Part shown: positions 1 to 5,154 of the stretch, in pieces | How the letters are laid out: each line of letters begins with the position of its first letter | Position numbering within the stretch: the first letter of the stretch is position 1 | Assembly (NCBI GenBank): GCA_030595845.1 | Contig: JAUVCL010000134.1 | Coordinates: 1 to 5,355 of the forward strand | Length of the DNA stretch: 5,355 nucleotides | Direction of reading: 5' to 3' | Source of the DNA: Campylobacterota bacterium | GTDB taxonomy: Bacteria; Campylobacterota; Campylobacteria; Campylobacterales; Sulfurovaceae | The notes under the pieces: model-generated | Databases searched by the model: none | The model's input: the letters and a program-made list of their open reading frames with translations, nothing else | What the model was told of the DNA's origin: nothing | Program-made: the position numbers and the translations under genes

Positions 1-874
1 CAAAGTTCACACCTTGTGCAAGCAAAAATGAACACGAACGTAAATGGTCAGCTATGACACGGTATGAAGCAGAGTTTGCTGCATCAAAATCATAAGGTGT
101 CCCAACCAATTCACCTATCTTGTCTAAAAATGGCATAAAGAGTGAGGAGTGGTAGTTGTTCAATTTACCTTCTTTAATGGCAACCACACGTTCTAGTCCC
201 ATACCTGTATCAATACTAGGCTTAGGAAGTGGATTGAGCGTACCTGTCTCATCTCTAAAATACTGCATAAATACAAGGTTCCAGATCTCTAAGAAACGAT
301 CACCCTCTCCGCCCATTTTATCTTCTGGACCGTTGAAGTTTTCTGCACCCTGATCATAGAATATTTCAGAACAGGGACCACAAGGACCTGTATCACCCAT
401 CTGCCAGAAGTTATCTGCATCACCAAAGTAGACAATACGATCTTCTGCAATGTGCTTTTTCCACATTTCAAATGCTTCGCTATCACTGTCATGTACGGTA
501 ACCCAAATTTTATCTACAGGAAGATTCAAATACTTCTCATCTGTGATAAATTCCCAGGCATAGGCAATAGCCTCTTCTTTAAAATAATCTGCAAAAGAAA
601 AGTTCCCCAGCATTTCAAACAACGTGTGGTGACGCGCTGTATAACCAACATTGTCAAGGTCATTGTGTTTGCCCCCTGCTCTTAAACAGGTTTGAGAACT
701 TGTTGCACGAGGTGTTGCCGGGATAGGTGCTTCACCTGTAAAAATATTTTTGAACTGTACCATACCTGCATTGGTAAACATAAGTGTCGCATCGTCTGGT
801 ACAAGTGCTGAAGATGGTATGAGCTGATGCCCTTTGCTTTGAAAAAAGTCTAAAAAATCTTTTCTAATATCCAT
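1..874 (-). CDS. alaS: Alanyl-tRNA synthetase, N-terminal part (runs off the left edge)
   Basis: Joins alanine to tRNA-Ala in the cytoplasm using ATP. Translating back from the ATG at 874-872 gives 291 uninterrupted residues that match the class II AlaRS catalytic core. The N-terminus begins MDIRKDFLDFFQSKGH. Motif 2 is around residues 79-98 (TARHHTLFEMLGNFSF, then ADYF where the usual residue is Gly). The family-specific GDTGPCGPCSEI is at 160-171, and motif 3 (IDTGMGLER) is at 221-229. The fragment ends at YRVIADHLRSCSFLLAQGVNF, where the tRNA-recognition helices begin. The editing and C-Ala domains of the usual ~850-residue protein are outside the window. An AGGA ribosome site (885-888) lies 10 nt upstream of the start. 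A possible -10 TAAAAT lies at 904-909 (minus strand) with no clear -35. It is divergent from the small gene at 1146. Identity is essentially certain. Confidence 0.97.
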   Translation of the reverse strand, partial: MDIRKDFLDFFQSKGHQLIPSSALVPDDATLMFTNAGMVQFKNIFTGEAPIPATPRATSSQTCLRAGGKHNDLDNVGYTARHHTLFEMLGNFSFADYFKEEAIAYAWEFITDEKYLNLPVDKIWVTVHDSDSEAFEMWKKHIAEDRIVYFGDADNFWQMGDTGPCGPCSEIFYDQGAENFNGPEDKMGGEGDRFLEIWNLVFMQYFRDETGTLNPLPKPSIDTGMGLERVVAIKEGKLNNYHSSLFMPFLDKIGELVGTPYDFDAANSASYRVIADHLRSCSFLLAQGVNF

Positions 875-959
875 GATAAAATGATCCTAATATAAATTGA
901 GATATTTTATCCAAAATGTGGTTATTGGGAGGTAAAGAGAAGTATCCCTCTTTTTCTCG

Positions 960-980
960 TTCCACCTCTCTGAGGTGGAA
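960..980. repeat. Hairpin 1 (upstream member of pair I)
   Basis: A perfect inverted repeat: TTCCACCTC (960-968), loop TCT, GAGGTGGAA (972-980), a 9-bp stem. Its arms match the inner nine positions of hairpin 2 at 8 of 9. The one difference is compensated: C962-G978 here, A1029-T1046 there. It is preceded by CTCG (956-959). There is no T-tract on the plus-strand side. The minus-strand side is not followed by a run of T either. It therefore does not look like a simple terminator. Confidence 0.75.
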
Positions 981-986
981 TGCATA

Positions 987-1015
987 CATAACTCAATCTG
1001 AGATTACAGTTTATG
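987..1015. repeat. Weak imperfect hairpin between hairpins 1 and 2
   Basis: CATAACT (987-993) pairs with 1008-1015 if T1010 is bulged. After a small internal loop, AATC (995-998) pairs with GATT (1002-1005) around a TGA loop. The stem is AT-rich, so it could be chance. It is listed because it gives 960-1050 a three-stem layout like the one at 4546-4645. Confidence 0.3.
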
Positions 1016-1024
1016 CGACCTATA

Positions 1025-1050
1025 GGTTACACCTCGGGAGAGGTGTAACC
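1025..1050. repeat. Hairpin 2 (downstream member of pair I)
   Basis: A perfect 11-bp stem: GGTTACACCTC (1025-1035), loop GGGA (1036-1039), GAGGTGTAACC (1040-1050). It is related to hairpin 1 with one compensated base-pair change and two added G-C pairs at the base. No run of T follows on either strand. It ends 45 bp before the proposed -10 of the gene at 1146, so it probably lies upstream of that transcript. Confidence 0.8.
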
Positions 1051-1094
1051 AGTTAATGTTCTTTTCATCAACCCATAGTTTTATCTTTTTCGTG

Positions 1095-1100
1095 TATGAT
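1095..1100 (+). promoter_or_regulatory. Candidate -10 (TATGAT) for the small plus-strand gene
   Basis: TATGAT lies about 45 bp upstream of the chosen start at 1146 and is preceded by a T-rich stretch (1078-1090). No good -35 hexamer sits 16-18 bp upstream, which is common for promoters in Campylobacterota. It would give a leader of about 40 nt. This is inference from sequence pattern only. Confidence 0.35.
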
Positions 1101-1132
1101 AACTTCAATAGTGATTCTCACGTAGAACAAAA

Positions 1133-1136
1133 AAGG
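1133..1136 (+). promoter_or_regulatory. Ribosome binding site that fixes the start at 1146
   Basis: AAGG within a run of A, 9 nt before the ATG at 1146. The upstream in-frame ATG at 1056 has no comparable site, and the intervening 30 residues read like untranslated sequence. This favours the shorter protein. Confidence 0.6.
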
Positions 1137-1145
1137 CGATTAACG

Positions 1146-1619
1146 ATGAAGAAAATAGGGTTAGGGCTAGACTATAACAATATCTGTAAAGATTATAACA
1201 CCGTCTATTTAGACAGAGACAATGACGATCCCCAGACGGTTGCATGCATGAAAAAAGTACTAAAATGGCTTGACATATTTCTCTCTGAAATGGTAGAAGA
1301 GTTTGAATACAGTATCTATAGAATGAACCATAAACCTGCACTAAAGTTAAGTGAAATAGTAAGCAAAAGGTTCCTGTTTTATTCTTTGGAAAAAGAGTTA
1401 ACGGCACAAACTTTCATTTTAGAAAAAGCAAATATCCATTATAACAATTTAGCAGAGTGGGAGGCGGACAGTAAAGAGAGTATACTCATTCAAAATGATG
1501 AAGCGGGTGAGGGAGAAGGCATATACTTCTATGTCACTGAAAATTCTAAAATACATGCCTGGTTACTTGATAAACTAAAAGATCTGTCTTTAGATGAAAT
1601 TCCTTTTAGCGAAGCATAA
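1146..1619 (+). CDS. Conserved-looking hypothetical protein, 157 residues
   Basis: I do not recognise a named family. The start at 1146 (MKKIGLGLDYNN) is preferred over the ATG at 1056 because of the ribosome site and because the extra 30 residues are low-quality sequence. The protein has no signal peptide or transmembrane segment, so it is probably cytoplasmic. Residues 1-30 are rich in Asp/Asn and aromatics (GLGLDYNNICKDYNTVYLDR). Residues 31-100 look helical and amphipathic, with FLSEMVEEFEYSIYRM at 45-60. Residues 108-125 are acidic with a GEGEG turn, and the tail ends LDEIPFSEA. Cysteines are at 14 and 34 only. The N-terminal block resembles hypothetical proteins of marine Campylobacterota as I recall them; that is unchecked. 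It stands alone, divergent from alaS and converging on the kinase gene with a 21-bp gap that shows no terminator hairpin. Confidence 0.8.
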   Translation: MKKIGLGLDYNNICKDYNTVYLDRDNDDPQTVACMKKVLKWLDIFLSEMVEEFEYSIYRMNHKPALKLSEIVSKRFLFYSLEKELTAQTFILEKANIHYNNLAEWEADSKESILIQNDEAGEGEGIYFYVTENSKIHAWLLDKLKDLSLDEIPFSEA

Positions 1620-1640
1620 AAAGGCTGTATCCCAATAAAC

Positions 1641-3371
1641 TTATCGACTTAAAAGAACCGCGATAATGAGTGCAAGAACAAAAGATATCCCTTTCCATAG
1701 AAGCAGAGGATTACGCTCCAGTAAAGGCGGTCTACTTTTATTTAGAAATGCTTGATTGGGATGACGAAGGTCAAAAATAAATTCAGTCACCACTTCATAG
1801 CGCTCTACAGGGTCAGGGGCTAAAGCTTTTTTAAGTGCTTCTTCGACCCAAAGTGGGAATTGGTTCTCCTCTGTATAGAGTGAATCATATTTAAGCTTCT
1901 TTTGTGCCACTTTCGTTCTTGTCTTTGGTACTTCCACACCATAAGGCAGTTTTCCCCCCGAAAACATTTGATACACCATCACGGCTAAAGAAAAAAGGTC
2001 TGAAGACTGGGTAGCTTCTCTTCCAAGAAAATACTCCGGTGCAGAATATTGGGCTGTTCCCAAAATATCACCTTGATCCAGATGTGTATTCACTTCTACA
2101 ATACCTGCAACCCGAGTTGCCCCAAAGTCAATAATCTTCGCTGTTCCTGTTTTGTCTATCATGACATTGGCAGGTCTTAGATCTTGATGGATCATTTCCT
2201 GACTATGAAATGCCTGTAAACCTTTCGCAATTTGTTCGGTTATCTCCCGTACCGTTTCAATACTGGGATGAGGATTGTCGATCATCCACTGGGTAAGCGT
2301 CTGCCCTTCAATATACTCACTCACATTATAAATATAATTGCGTTTGCGTGTTTGCAAGTAAGACTTGGCGACATGCGGATTGTTAAGACGTATAGCGATC
2401 CACTCTTCCATTAAAAAACGTTCAATATACACTTTGTCTTCCTGCAGATCAATAGAAGGTGTTTTGACAACCACCTTTGTGTCCGTTTCATTATCTACCG
2501 CAAGATAGACATGACTGCGATTACTTCCACTCAATTCACGAATAATAGTATATCCGTCAAATTCCATACGTGCGTCTAACATAGGCGGGAATGGTTTTTC
2601 ATCTAGCCGTTGATGAATTTCATCCACTTCTTTGTTTGGAAGTGTATCTACCCGAATAAGTTGCACCGTCAAATTGTCTGTACTGCCATTTTCATAAGCC
2701 TTGGAAGCCAATGTCTTGGCAACAAGAGAAAAGTCCTCACTTTGTTCATTAAAGATCTGTACAATGGCTTTATCATTCACATATTCGTAGACACCATCGG
2801 TCATAAAGAAAAATACATCCTCTTTTTCCAGAGGATAAGAGCTATAATCCATTTTAAACTGCGTATCCATACCCAAAGCACGGGACAGGTAACTGGTCTC
2901 CTTAGAGATCCAGAGGCAGTGGTCTTCTGTTAGTTGTTCCAGTCTCTCATCTCTTAGACGGTAGATACGTGTATCTCCTGCATGAAAGATGTATGCTGTT
3001 GTAGAGCGAAGAACCATAGCAGAGAAGGTACAAACATACCCTCTGTCCCTAGCTTCATCATAATAATATTGTCCCTGTTTACTCTGTGCATACAACCAGG
3101 AATTTGTTGCATTCAAAACACGTTCTACTGACTTTTTAACAGACCATGTATCGGGTGTAGAAAAATAATCTGTTAAGAACGAGGTAACAGCAATTTTGGA
3201 AGCATCCTGACTAACATTAGAACTACTGATACCATCTGCCATAGCAATAGCTATACCCTTTTGTGTTAACTGAGGTTCTGTGGAGAGATTAATATCATGA
3301 AAGTCCTGATTGATCTCTTTTGCACCTTTGTTTGTATAGTCGCCAATAGATAGTGTGAGTTTATTTTTCAT
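1641..3371 (-). CDS. Bifunctional PP2C-type phosphatase / Ser-Thr protein kinase with C-terminal membrane anchor
   Basis: A 576-residue fusion predicted to remove and add phosphate on Ser/Thr at the cytoplasmic face of the inner membrane. The PP2C domain spans about 5-242. Its metal-site landmarks are INQD (20-23), ADG (45-47, followed by ISSS where GG is usual), HAGDTRIYRL (130-139), MTDG (190-193) and STDNLTV (230-236). The kinase domain spans about 271-535. It has a glycine-poor nucleotide loop (LSGSNRSHVY, 280-289), the ATP lysine K303 in VVVKTPS, a likely alpha-C Glu E322, catalytic loop HQDLRPAN (395-402), DFG (415-417) and APE (444-446). One hydrophobic helix (about 556-574) ends the protein, an anchor at the very C-terminus. 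This order is typical of the PP2C-kinase proteins found beside nitrate/nitrite genes, such as PA1782. The FNT channel lies 101 bp upstream on the same strand. A possible own -10 (TATTAT) is at 3403-3408. The substrate cannot be read from the sequence. Confidence 0.93.
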   Translation of the reverse strand: MKNKLTLSIGDYTNKGAKEINQDFHDINLSTEPQLTQKGIAIAMADGISSSNVSQDASKIAVTSFLTDYFSTPDTWSVKKSVERVLNATNSWLYAQSKQGQYYYDEARDRGYVCTFSAMVLRSTTAYIFHAGDTRIYRLRDERLEQLTEDHCLWISKETSYLSRALGMDTQFKMDYSSYPLEKEDVFFFMTDGVYEYVNDKAIVQIFNEQSEDFSLVAKTLASKAYENGSTDNLTVQLIRVDTLPNKEVDEIHQRLDEKPFPPMLDARMEFDGYTIIRELSGSNRSHVYLAVDNETDTKVVVKTPSIDLQEDKVYIERFLMEEWIAIRLNNPHVAKSYLQTRKRNYIYNVSEYIEGQTLTQWMIDNPHPSIETVREITEQIAKGLQAFHSQEMIHQDLRPANVMIDKTGTAKIIDFGATRVAGIVEVNTHLDQGDILGTAQYSAPEYFLGREATQSSDLFSLAVMVYQMFSGGKLPYGVEVPKTRTKVAQKKLKYDSLYTEENQFPLWVEEALKKALAPDPVERYEVVTEFIFDLRHPNQAFLNKSRPPLLERNPLLLWKGISFVLALIIAVLLSR

Positions 3372-3385
3372 GATGATTAAGTCTG

Positions 3386-3391
3386 TTCCTC
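3386..3391 (-). promoter_or_regulatory. Ribosome site of the kinase gene, unusually far from its start
   Basis: GAGGAA on the minus strand ends 14 nt before the ATG at 3371, against the usual 5-10 nt. An in-frame TGA at 3392-3390 rules out a much longer protein, and no ATG, GTG or TTG start lies closer to the site in this frame. Either translation starts weakly or the match is chance. Confidence 0.4.
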
Positions 3392-3422
3392 AAATGTAAA
3401 GCATAATAGCAAATACAATTTC

Positions 3423-3455
3423 TATAGACTAAAAGGCAAATGCCTAAAGTCTATA
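3423..3455 (-). terminator. Imperfect hairpin between the FNT and kinase genes; possible partial terminator
   Basis: The outer stem is TATAGACT (3423-3430) with AGTCTATA (3448-3455). After an AAA/AA internal loop, AGGC (3434-3437) pairs with GCCT (3442-3445) around an AAAT loop. It sits 17 bp past the stop codon of the FNT gene, the right place for a terminator. In the direction of transcription it is followed only by a mixed GAAATTGTATTTG. The better T-rich tract (3459-3470) is on the other side, where no plus-strand gene ends. Partial read-through into the kinase gene is plausible. Confidence 0.5.
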
Positions 3456-3472
3456 AAGTTTTTGTTCTTTGT

Positions 3473-4285
3473 CTAGTCTAATACTCTTTTAGGTGCTGTT
3501 TTAATATGTGTCGCATAAAGTGTTAACCCTGTAAAGGCTAAACCACCTACCAAGTTACCTAAAACTGTTGGAATTTCATTCCACAGAATATAATCTGACA
3601 CGGTAAAGTCTCCACCCATGATCATTGAGAACGGGAATAAAAACATATTTACAATAGAGTGTTCAAAACCCATGTAGAAGAATAGCATGATTGGCATCCA
3701 CATTGCAATAGCTTTACCACTTACCGTCGTAGAGATCATCGCACCAACAACACCCATAGAAACCATCCAGTTACATAACATACCACGAATAAAGATAGTG
3801 AACCAACCGCTCACACCATGTTCTTGATACCCAAGAGTTCTTGCTTCACCGATACTACTTACTTTTGCGGCTATGGCACCACCATCGGTATCAAAACCAA
3901 AAGTAAAAACAAAAGCCATCATAAATGCTACAGTTAATGCACCACCTAAGTTACCTAAAAATACCCAACCCCAGTTTCTCAAAACTTGTTTAACCGTAAC
4001 CCCTGGACGTCTGTCTATAAGTGCAAGCGGAACCAGCATAAACACCCCAGTCAATAAGTCGAAAGACATAAGGTACAGCATAATGAATCCCACAGGGAAC
4101 AAGACTGCTCCAAGCAAAGGTGAACCTGTTTGCATCGTTACTGTAATTGCGAAAACTGCAGCTAGTGCTAAAATTGCCCCTGCCATAAAGGCACGGATCA
4201 GTGTATCTTTTGTCGACATGTATACTTTTGATTCCCCTGAATCAACCATCTTTGTTACAAACTCTGTTGGTGCTAAATACGCCAT
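3473..4285 (-). CDS. Formate/nitrite transporter (FNT family) channel
   Basis: An inner-membrane channel for small monovalent anions such as formate or nitrite, expected to form a pentamer. The 270 residues fit the family length (FocA about 285, NirC about 268). Six hydrophobic segments are visible at roughly 31-51, 58-85, 104-130, 160-184, 193-222 and 239-260. FNT landmarks include FLGNLGGA (109-116), MLCNWMVSMGV (169-179), the central pore histidine in GFEHSIVNMF (H209) and the second GNLVGG (243-248). The start at 4285 has a strong AAGGAAG site (4289-4295), 3 nt upstream at its near edge. Substrate choice between formate and nitrite cannot be settled from sequence. The adjacent PP2C-kinase gene, a known companion of nitrate/nitrite genes elsewhere, favours nitrite, so no symbol (focA or nirC) is given. 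The gene probably has its own promoter (TATAAT at 4316-4321). Confidence 0.95.
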   Translation of the reverse strand: MAYLAPTEFVTKMVDSGESKVYMSTKDTLIRAFMAGAILALAAVFAITVTMQTGSPLLGAVLFPVGFIMLYLMSFDLLTGVFMLVPLALIDRRPGVTVKQVLRNWGWVFLGNLGGALTVAFMMAFVFTFGFDTDGGAIAAKVSSIGEARTLGYQEHGVSGWFTIFIRGMLCNWMVSMGVVGAMISTTVSGKAIAMWMPIMLFFYMGFEHSIVNMFLFPFSMIMGGDFTVSDYILWNEIPTVLGNLVGGLAFTGLTLYATHIKTAPKRVLD

Positions 4286-4315
4286 ATTCTTCCTTGAAAT
4301 TAAATTTGATACGGT

Positions 4316-4321
4316 ATTATA
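4316..4321 (-). promoter_or_regulatory. Candidate -10 (TATAAT) for the FNT gene
   Basis: A consensus TATAAT on the minus strand, 30 bp before the ATG at 4285, gives a leader of about 20-25 nt containing AAGGAAG. Upstream is a T/A-rich stretch. The nearest -35-like hexamer, TTGCAA, is 20 bp away, too far for a good match. No clear Fnr or NarL-type operator was recognised. Confidence 0.5.
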
Positions 4322-4400
4322 GTTAAAAAAGATGATAATTTTTGCAATTTACTGTATAAAAAACAAGCAATAGAGAAAAGAAAAAATATAAGTTCTGTAG

Positions 4401-4421
4401 GGTGTTGTGTCTCACAACACC
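4401..4421. repeat. Hairpin 3 (upstream member of pair II)
   Basis: A 9-bp perfect stem: GGTGTTGTG (4401-4409), loop TCT, CACAACACC (4413-4421). It is the same length and has the same loop as hairpin 1. It matches hairpin 4 except for the loop-closing pair, G4409-C4413 here and C4513-G4518 there. Confidence 0.8.
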
Positions 4422-4504
4422 ATTTGTTTGCATAAAATAGGTGATGCAATTGTTATTGAAATTTATATGATGCTGTTTGAAGTAATCTTTACGTTTGAAA
4501 TTTT

Positions 4505-4526
4505 GGTGTTGTCAGGGGACAACACC
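4505..4526. repeat. Hairpin 4 (downstream member of pair II)
   Basis: A 9-bp perfect stem: GGTGTTGTC (4505-4513), loop AGGG, GACAACACC (4518-4526), followed by CTAC. It shares eight of nine base pairs with hairpin 3, and the ninth is inverted rather than broken. Confidence 0.8.
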
Positions 4527-4545
4527 CTACAGATCATTATTACTC

Positions 4546-4569
4546 GTATCACAGCTCCAGCTGTGATAC
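4546..4569. repeat. Hairpin 5 (upstream member of pair III)
   Basis: A perfect palindrome: GTATCACAGCT (4546-4556), CC, AGCTGTGATAC (4559-4569). It has 11 complementary positions, though the innermost pair must open to allow a loop. It is preceded by CTC, so CTCG overlaps the hairpin base much as CTCG precedes hairpin 1. It shares ACAGC/GCTGT with hairpin 6. Confidence 0.8.
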
Positions 4570-4572
4570 CCC

Positions 4573-4620
4573 TATCGGAGTCTTGGTACCATGATGTGTT
4601 AATCCCTCAAGATACCGATA
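4573..4620. repeat. Long central hairpin of pair III
   Basis: TATCGGAGTCTTG (4573-4585) pairs with CAAGATACCGATA (4608-4620): 11 Watson-Crick pairs, one G-T and one A-A mismatch, around a 22-nt loop. It fits exactly between hairpins 5 and 6, leaving 3 nt on the left and 5 nt on the right. Confidence 0.6.
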
Positions 4621-4625
4621 TGTGC

Positions 4626-4645
4626 TCAACAGCAGGAGCTGTTGA
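4626..4645. repeat. Hairpin 6 (downstream member of pair III)
   Basis: TCAACAGC (4626-4633), loop AGGA, GCTGTTGA (4638-4645), an 8-bp stem. Beyond it, TGCT (4623-4626) and AGCA (4651-4654) can also pair if the intervening bases bulge. It starts 12 bp after the stop codon of the lipoprotein gene. It lacks the run of U needed for an intrinsic terminator, so any role at that 3' end would be protective or attenuating. Confidence 0.7.
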
Positions 4646-4657
4646 ACAAGAGCATGT

Positions 4658-5110
4658 TTAAAGGTAAAAGACACAGGCATCATCTGCATCATAGTCAAAA
4701 CTACCATCCCATATACCATCATCATAGGTATAATTGATATTCCCTGCATTAAATCTACTACATTCATAAGGAATATCGTTTTTCCCATCATCTGTGATAT
4801 CTACAATATAAATATATTCATTATAGGGAACAGTAAAGTCATCGGGATCCGTACCAAAGTACCCATAAAAATCAAACTCACAATTATCTGGTGGGCTAAA
4901 GGTAAATTCTCCATTGGATCTTGTCAGTTCCCAATCATACATGGAATCACAAAGGTAAGGAATACCTGCATAGGGATCCCCAAACTCATCTACCAAAAAC
5001 AAAGTGGTCAGATTAGGGTCTGGAGGATAATACTCATCACCACCACCGCCACAACCACTTAAGGCCAACGATGTAACTCCCGCCAATACTAAACCCATTA
5101 ATCTTTTCAT
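4658..5110 (-). CDS. Small acidic lipoprotein, function unknown
   Basis: A 150-residue precursor. Residues 1-19 are a lipoprotein signal (MKR, then a hydrophobic stretch) ending in the lipobox LSGC, so Cys20 should be lipidated and the protein anchored in a membrane facing the periplasm or outside. A GGGG spacer (21-24) follows. The mature part is very acidic (many Asp, few Lys/Arg) and rich in Tyr and Phe. Four further cysteines (54, 77, 117, 146) could form two disulfides. Residues 36-82 have the rhythm of a beta-sandwich regulatory-like domain: LVDEFGDPYAGIPYLC, then TRSNGEFTF, then CEFDFYG. I infer this from pattern only. The start at 5110 has AAGGA (5117-5121) 6 nt upstream. TATACT (5136-5141) or TATAAT (5126-5131) could be a -10. 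The gene lies 44 bp after the stop of the partial gene at the right edge and may be co-transcribed with it. Confidence 0.88.
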   Translation of the reverse strand: MKRLMGLVLAGVTSLALSGCGGGGDEYYPPDPNLTTLFLVDEFGDPYAGIPYLCDSMYDWELTRSNGEFTFSPPDNCEFDFYGYFGTDPDDFTVPYNEYIYIVDITDDGKNDIPYECSRFNAGNINYTYDDGIWDGSFDYDADDACVFYL

Positions 5111-5154
5111 TTTCTATCCTTTTAAATTATATTGCAGTATAAACCATAATTGTG

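Larger units (their letters stand above)
875..1145. other. Divergent intergenic region between alaS and the small plus-strand gene
   Basis: No convincing gene lies here. The stretch must hold the promoters of both alaS (leftward) and the gene at 1146 (rightward). Its centre (960-1050) is filled by two strong hairpins with a weaker one between them, described separately. The remaining sequence is AT-rich. No transcription-factor site or riboswitch is recognisable. Confidence 0.6.
4394..4533. repeat. Head-to-head REP-like pair (pair II), BIME-like unit
   Basis: The outer 15-bp perfect inverted repeat (4394-4408 against 4519-4533, reading TCTGTAGGGTGTTGT inward) encloses two hairpins. Each hairpin has GTAG immediately outside it: GTAG at 4397-4400 on the plus strand and its complement CTAC at 4527-4530. 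A conserved tetranucleotide (GTAG or GGAG) next to a palindrome, with copies in opposite orientation, is the known architecture of REP sequences and BIMEs mobilised by RAYT transposases. The 83-bp spacer (4422-4504) is AT-rich without strong structure. No RAYT gene is in the window, so the REP assignment rests on layout. Confidence 0.6.
4286..4657. other. 372-bp gene-free region with the FNT promoter and four hairpins
   Basis: No believable protein gene is present; short open frames here run through the hairpins. From right to left it holds pair III (4546-4645), pair II (4394-4533), a very AT-rich stretch (4322-4393) and the FNT leader with promoter and ribosome site. It is flanked by the 3' end of the lipoprotein gene and the 5' end of the FNT gene, both on the minus strand. 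Confidence 0.7.

Noticed and set aside
960..1050. T-box or other leader riboswitch for alaS
   Set aside because: No T-box sequence or specifier-type long leader is visible. The hairpins are 86 bp or more upstream, and T-boxes are not typical of this group.
1056..1145. A longer start for the small plus-strand gene (ATG at 1056, adding 30 residues)
   Set aside because: It has no ribosome site, begins just after hairpin 2 and adds sequence of poor protein character; the ATG at 1146 has AAGG 9 nt upstream.
1620..1640. A shared terminator between the two converging genes
   Set aside because: The 21-bp gap has no inverted repeat of useful length.
3873..4322. Plus-strand open frame of 149 codons opposite the FNT gene
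   Set aside because: It is antisense to a clearly recognised membrane channel, with a Lys/Pro/Thr-biased composition typical of shadow frames.
4394..4533. Terminal inverted repeats of an insertion sequence or MITE with target duplication
   Set aside because: No flanking direct repeat is evident and the interior carries no transposase; GTAG flanks plus hairpins fit a REP-type pair better. A MITE is not fully excluded.
4505..4645. Intrinsic terminator for the lipoprotein gene
   Set aside because: None of the hairpins is followed by a run of U on the minus strand, and they come as paired palindromes matching those elsewhere in the window.
4407..4661. Plus-strand open frame of 84 codons over the hairpin region
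   Set aside because: It starts inside hairpin 3 and runs through hairpins 4, 5 and 6 with no ribosome site; the palindromes explain the sequence better.
4549..4791. Minus-strand open frame overlapping the lipoprotein 3' end
   Set aside because: It lies out of frame within the lipoprotein gene and extends into the hairpins; the product is Met-rich shadow sequence.
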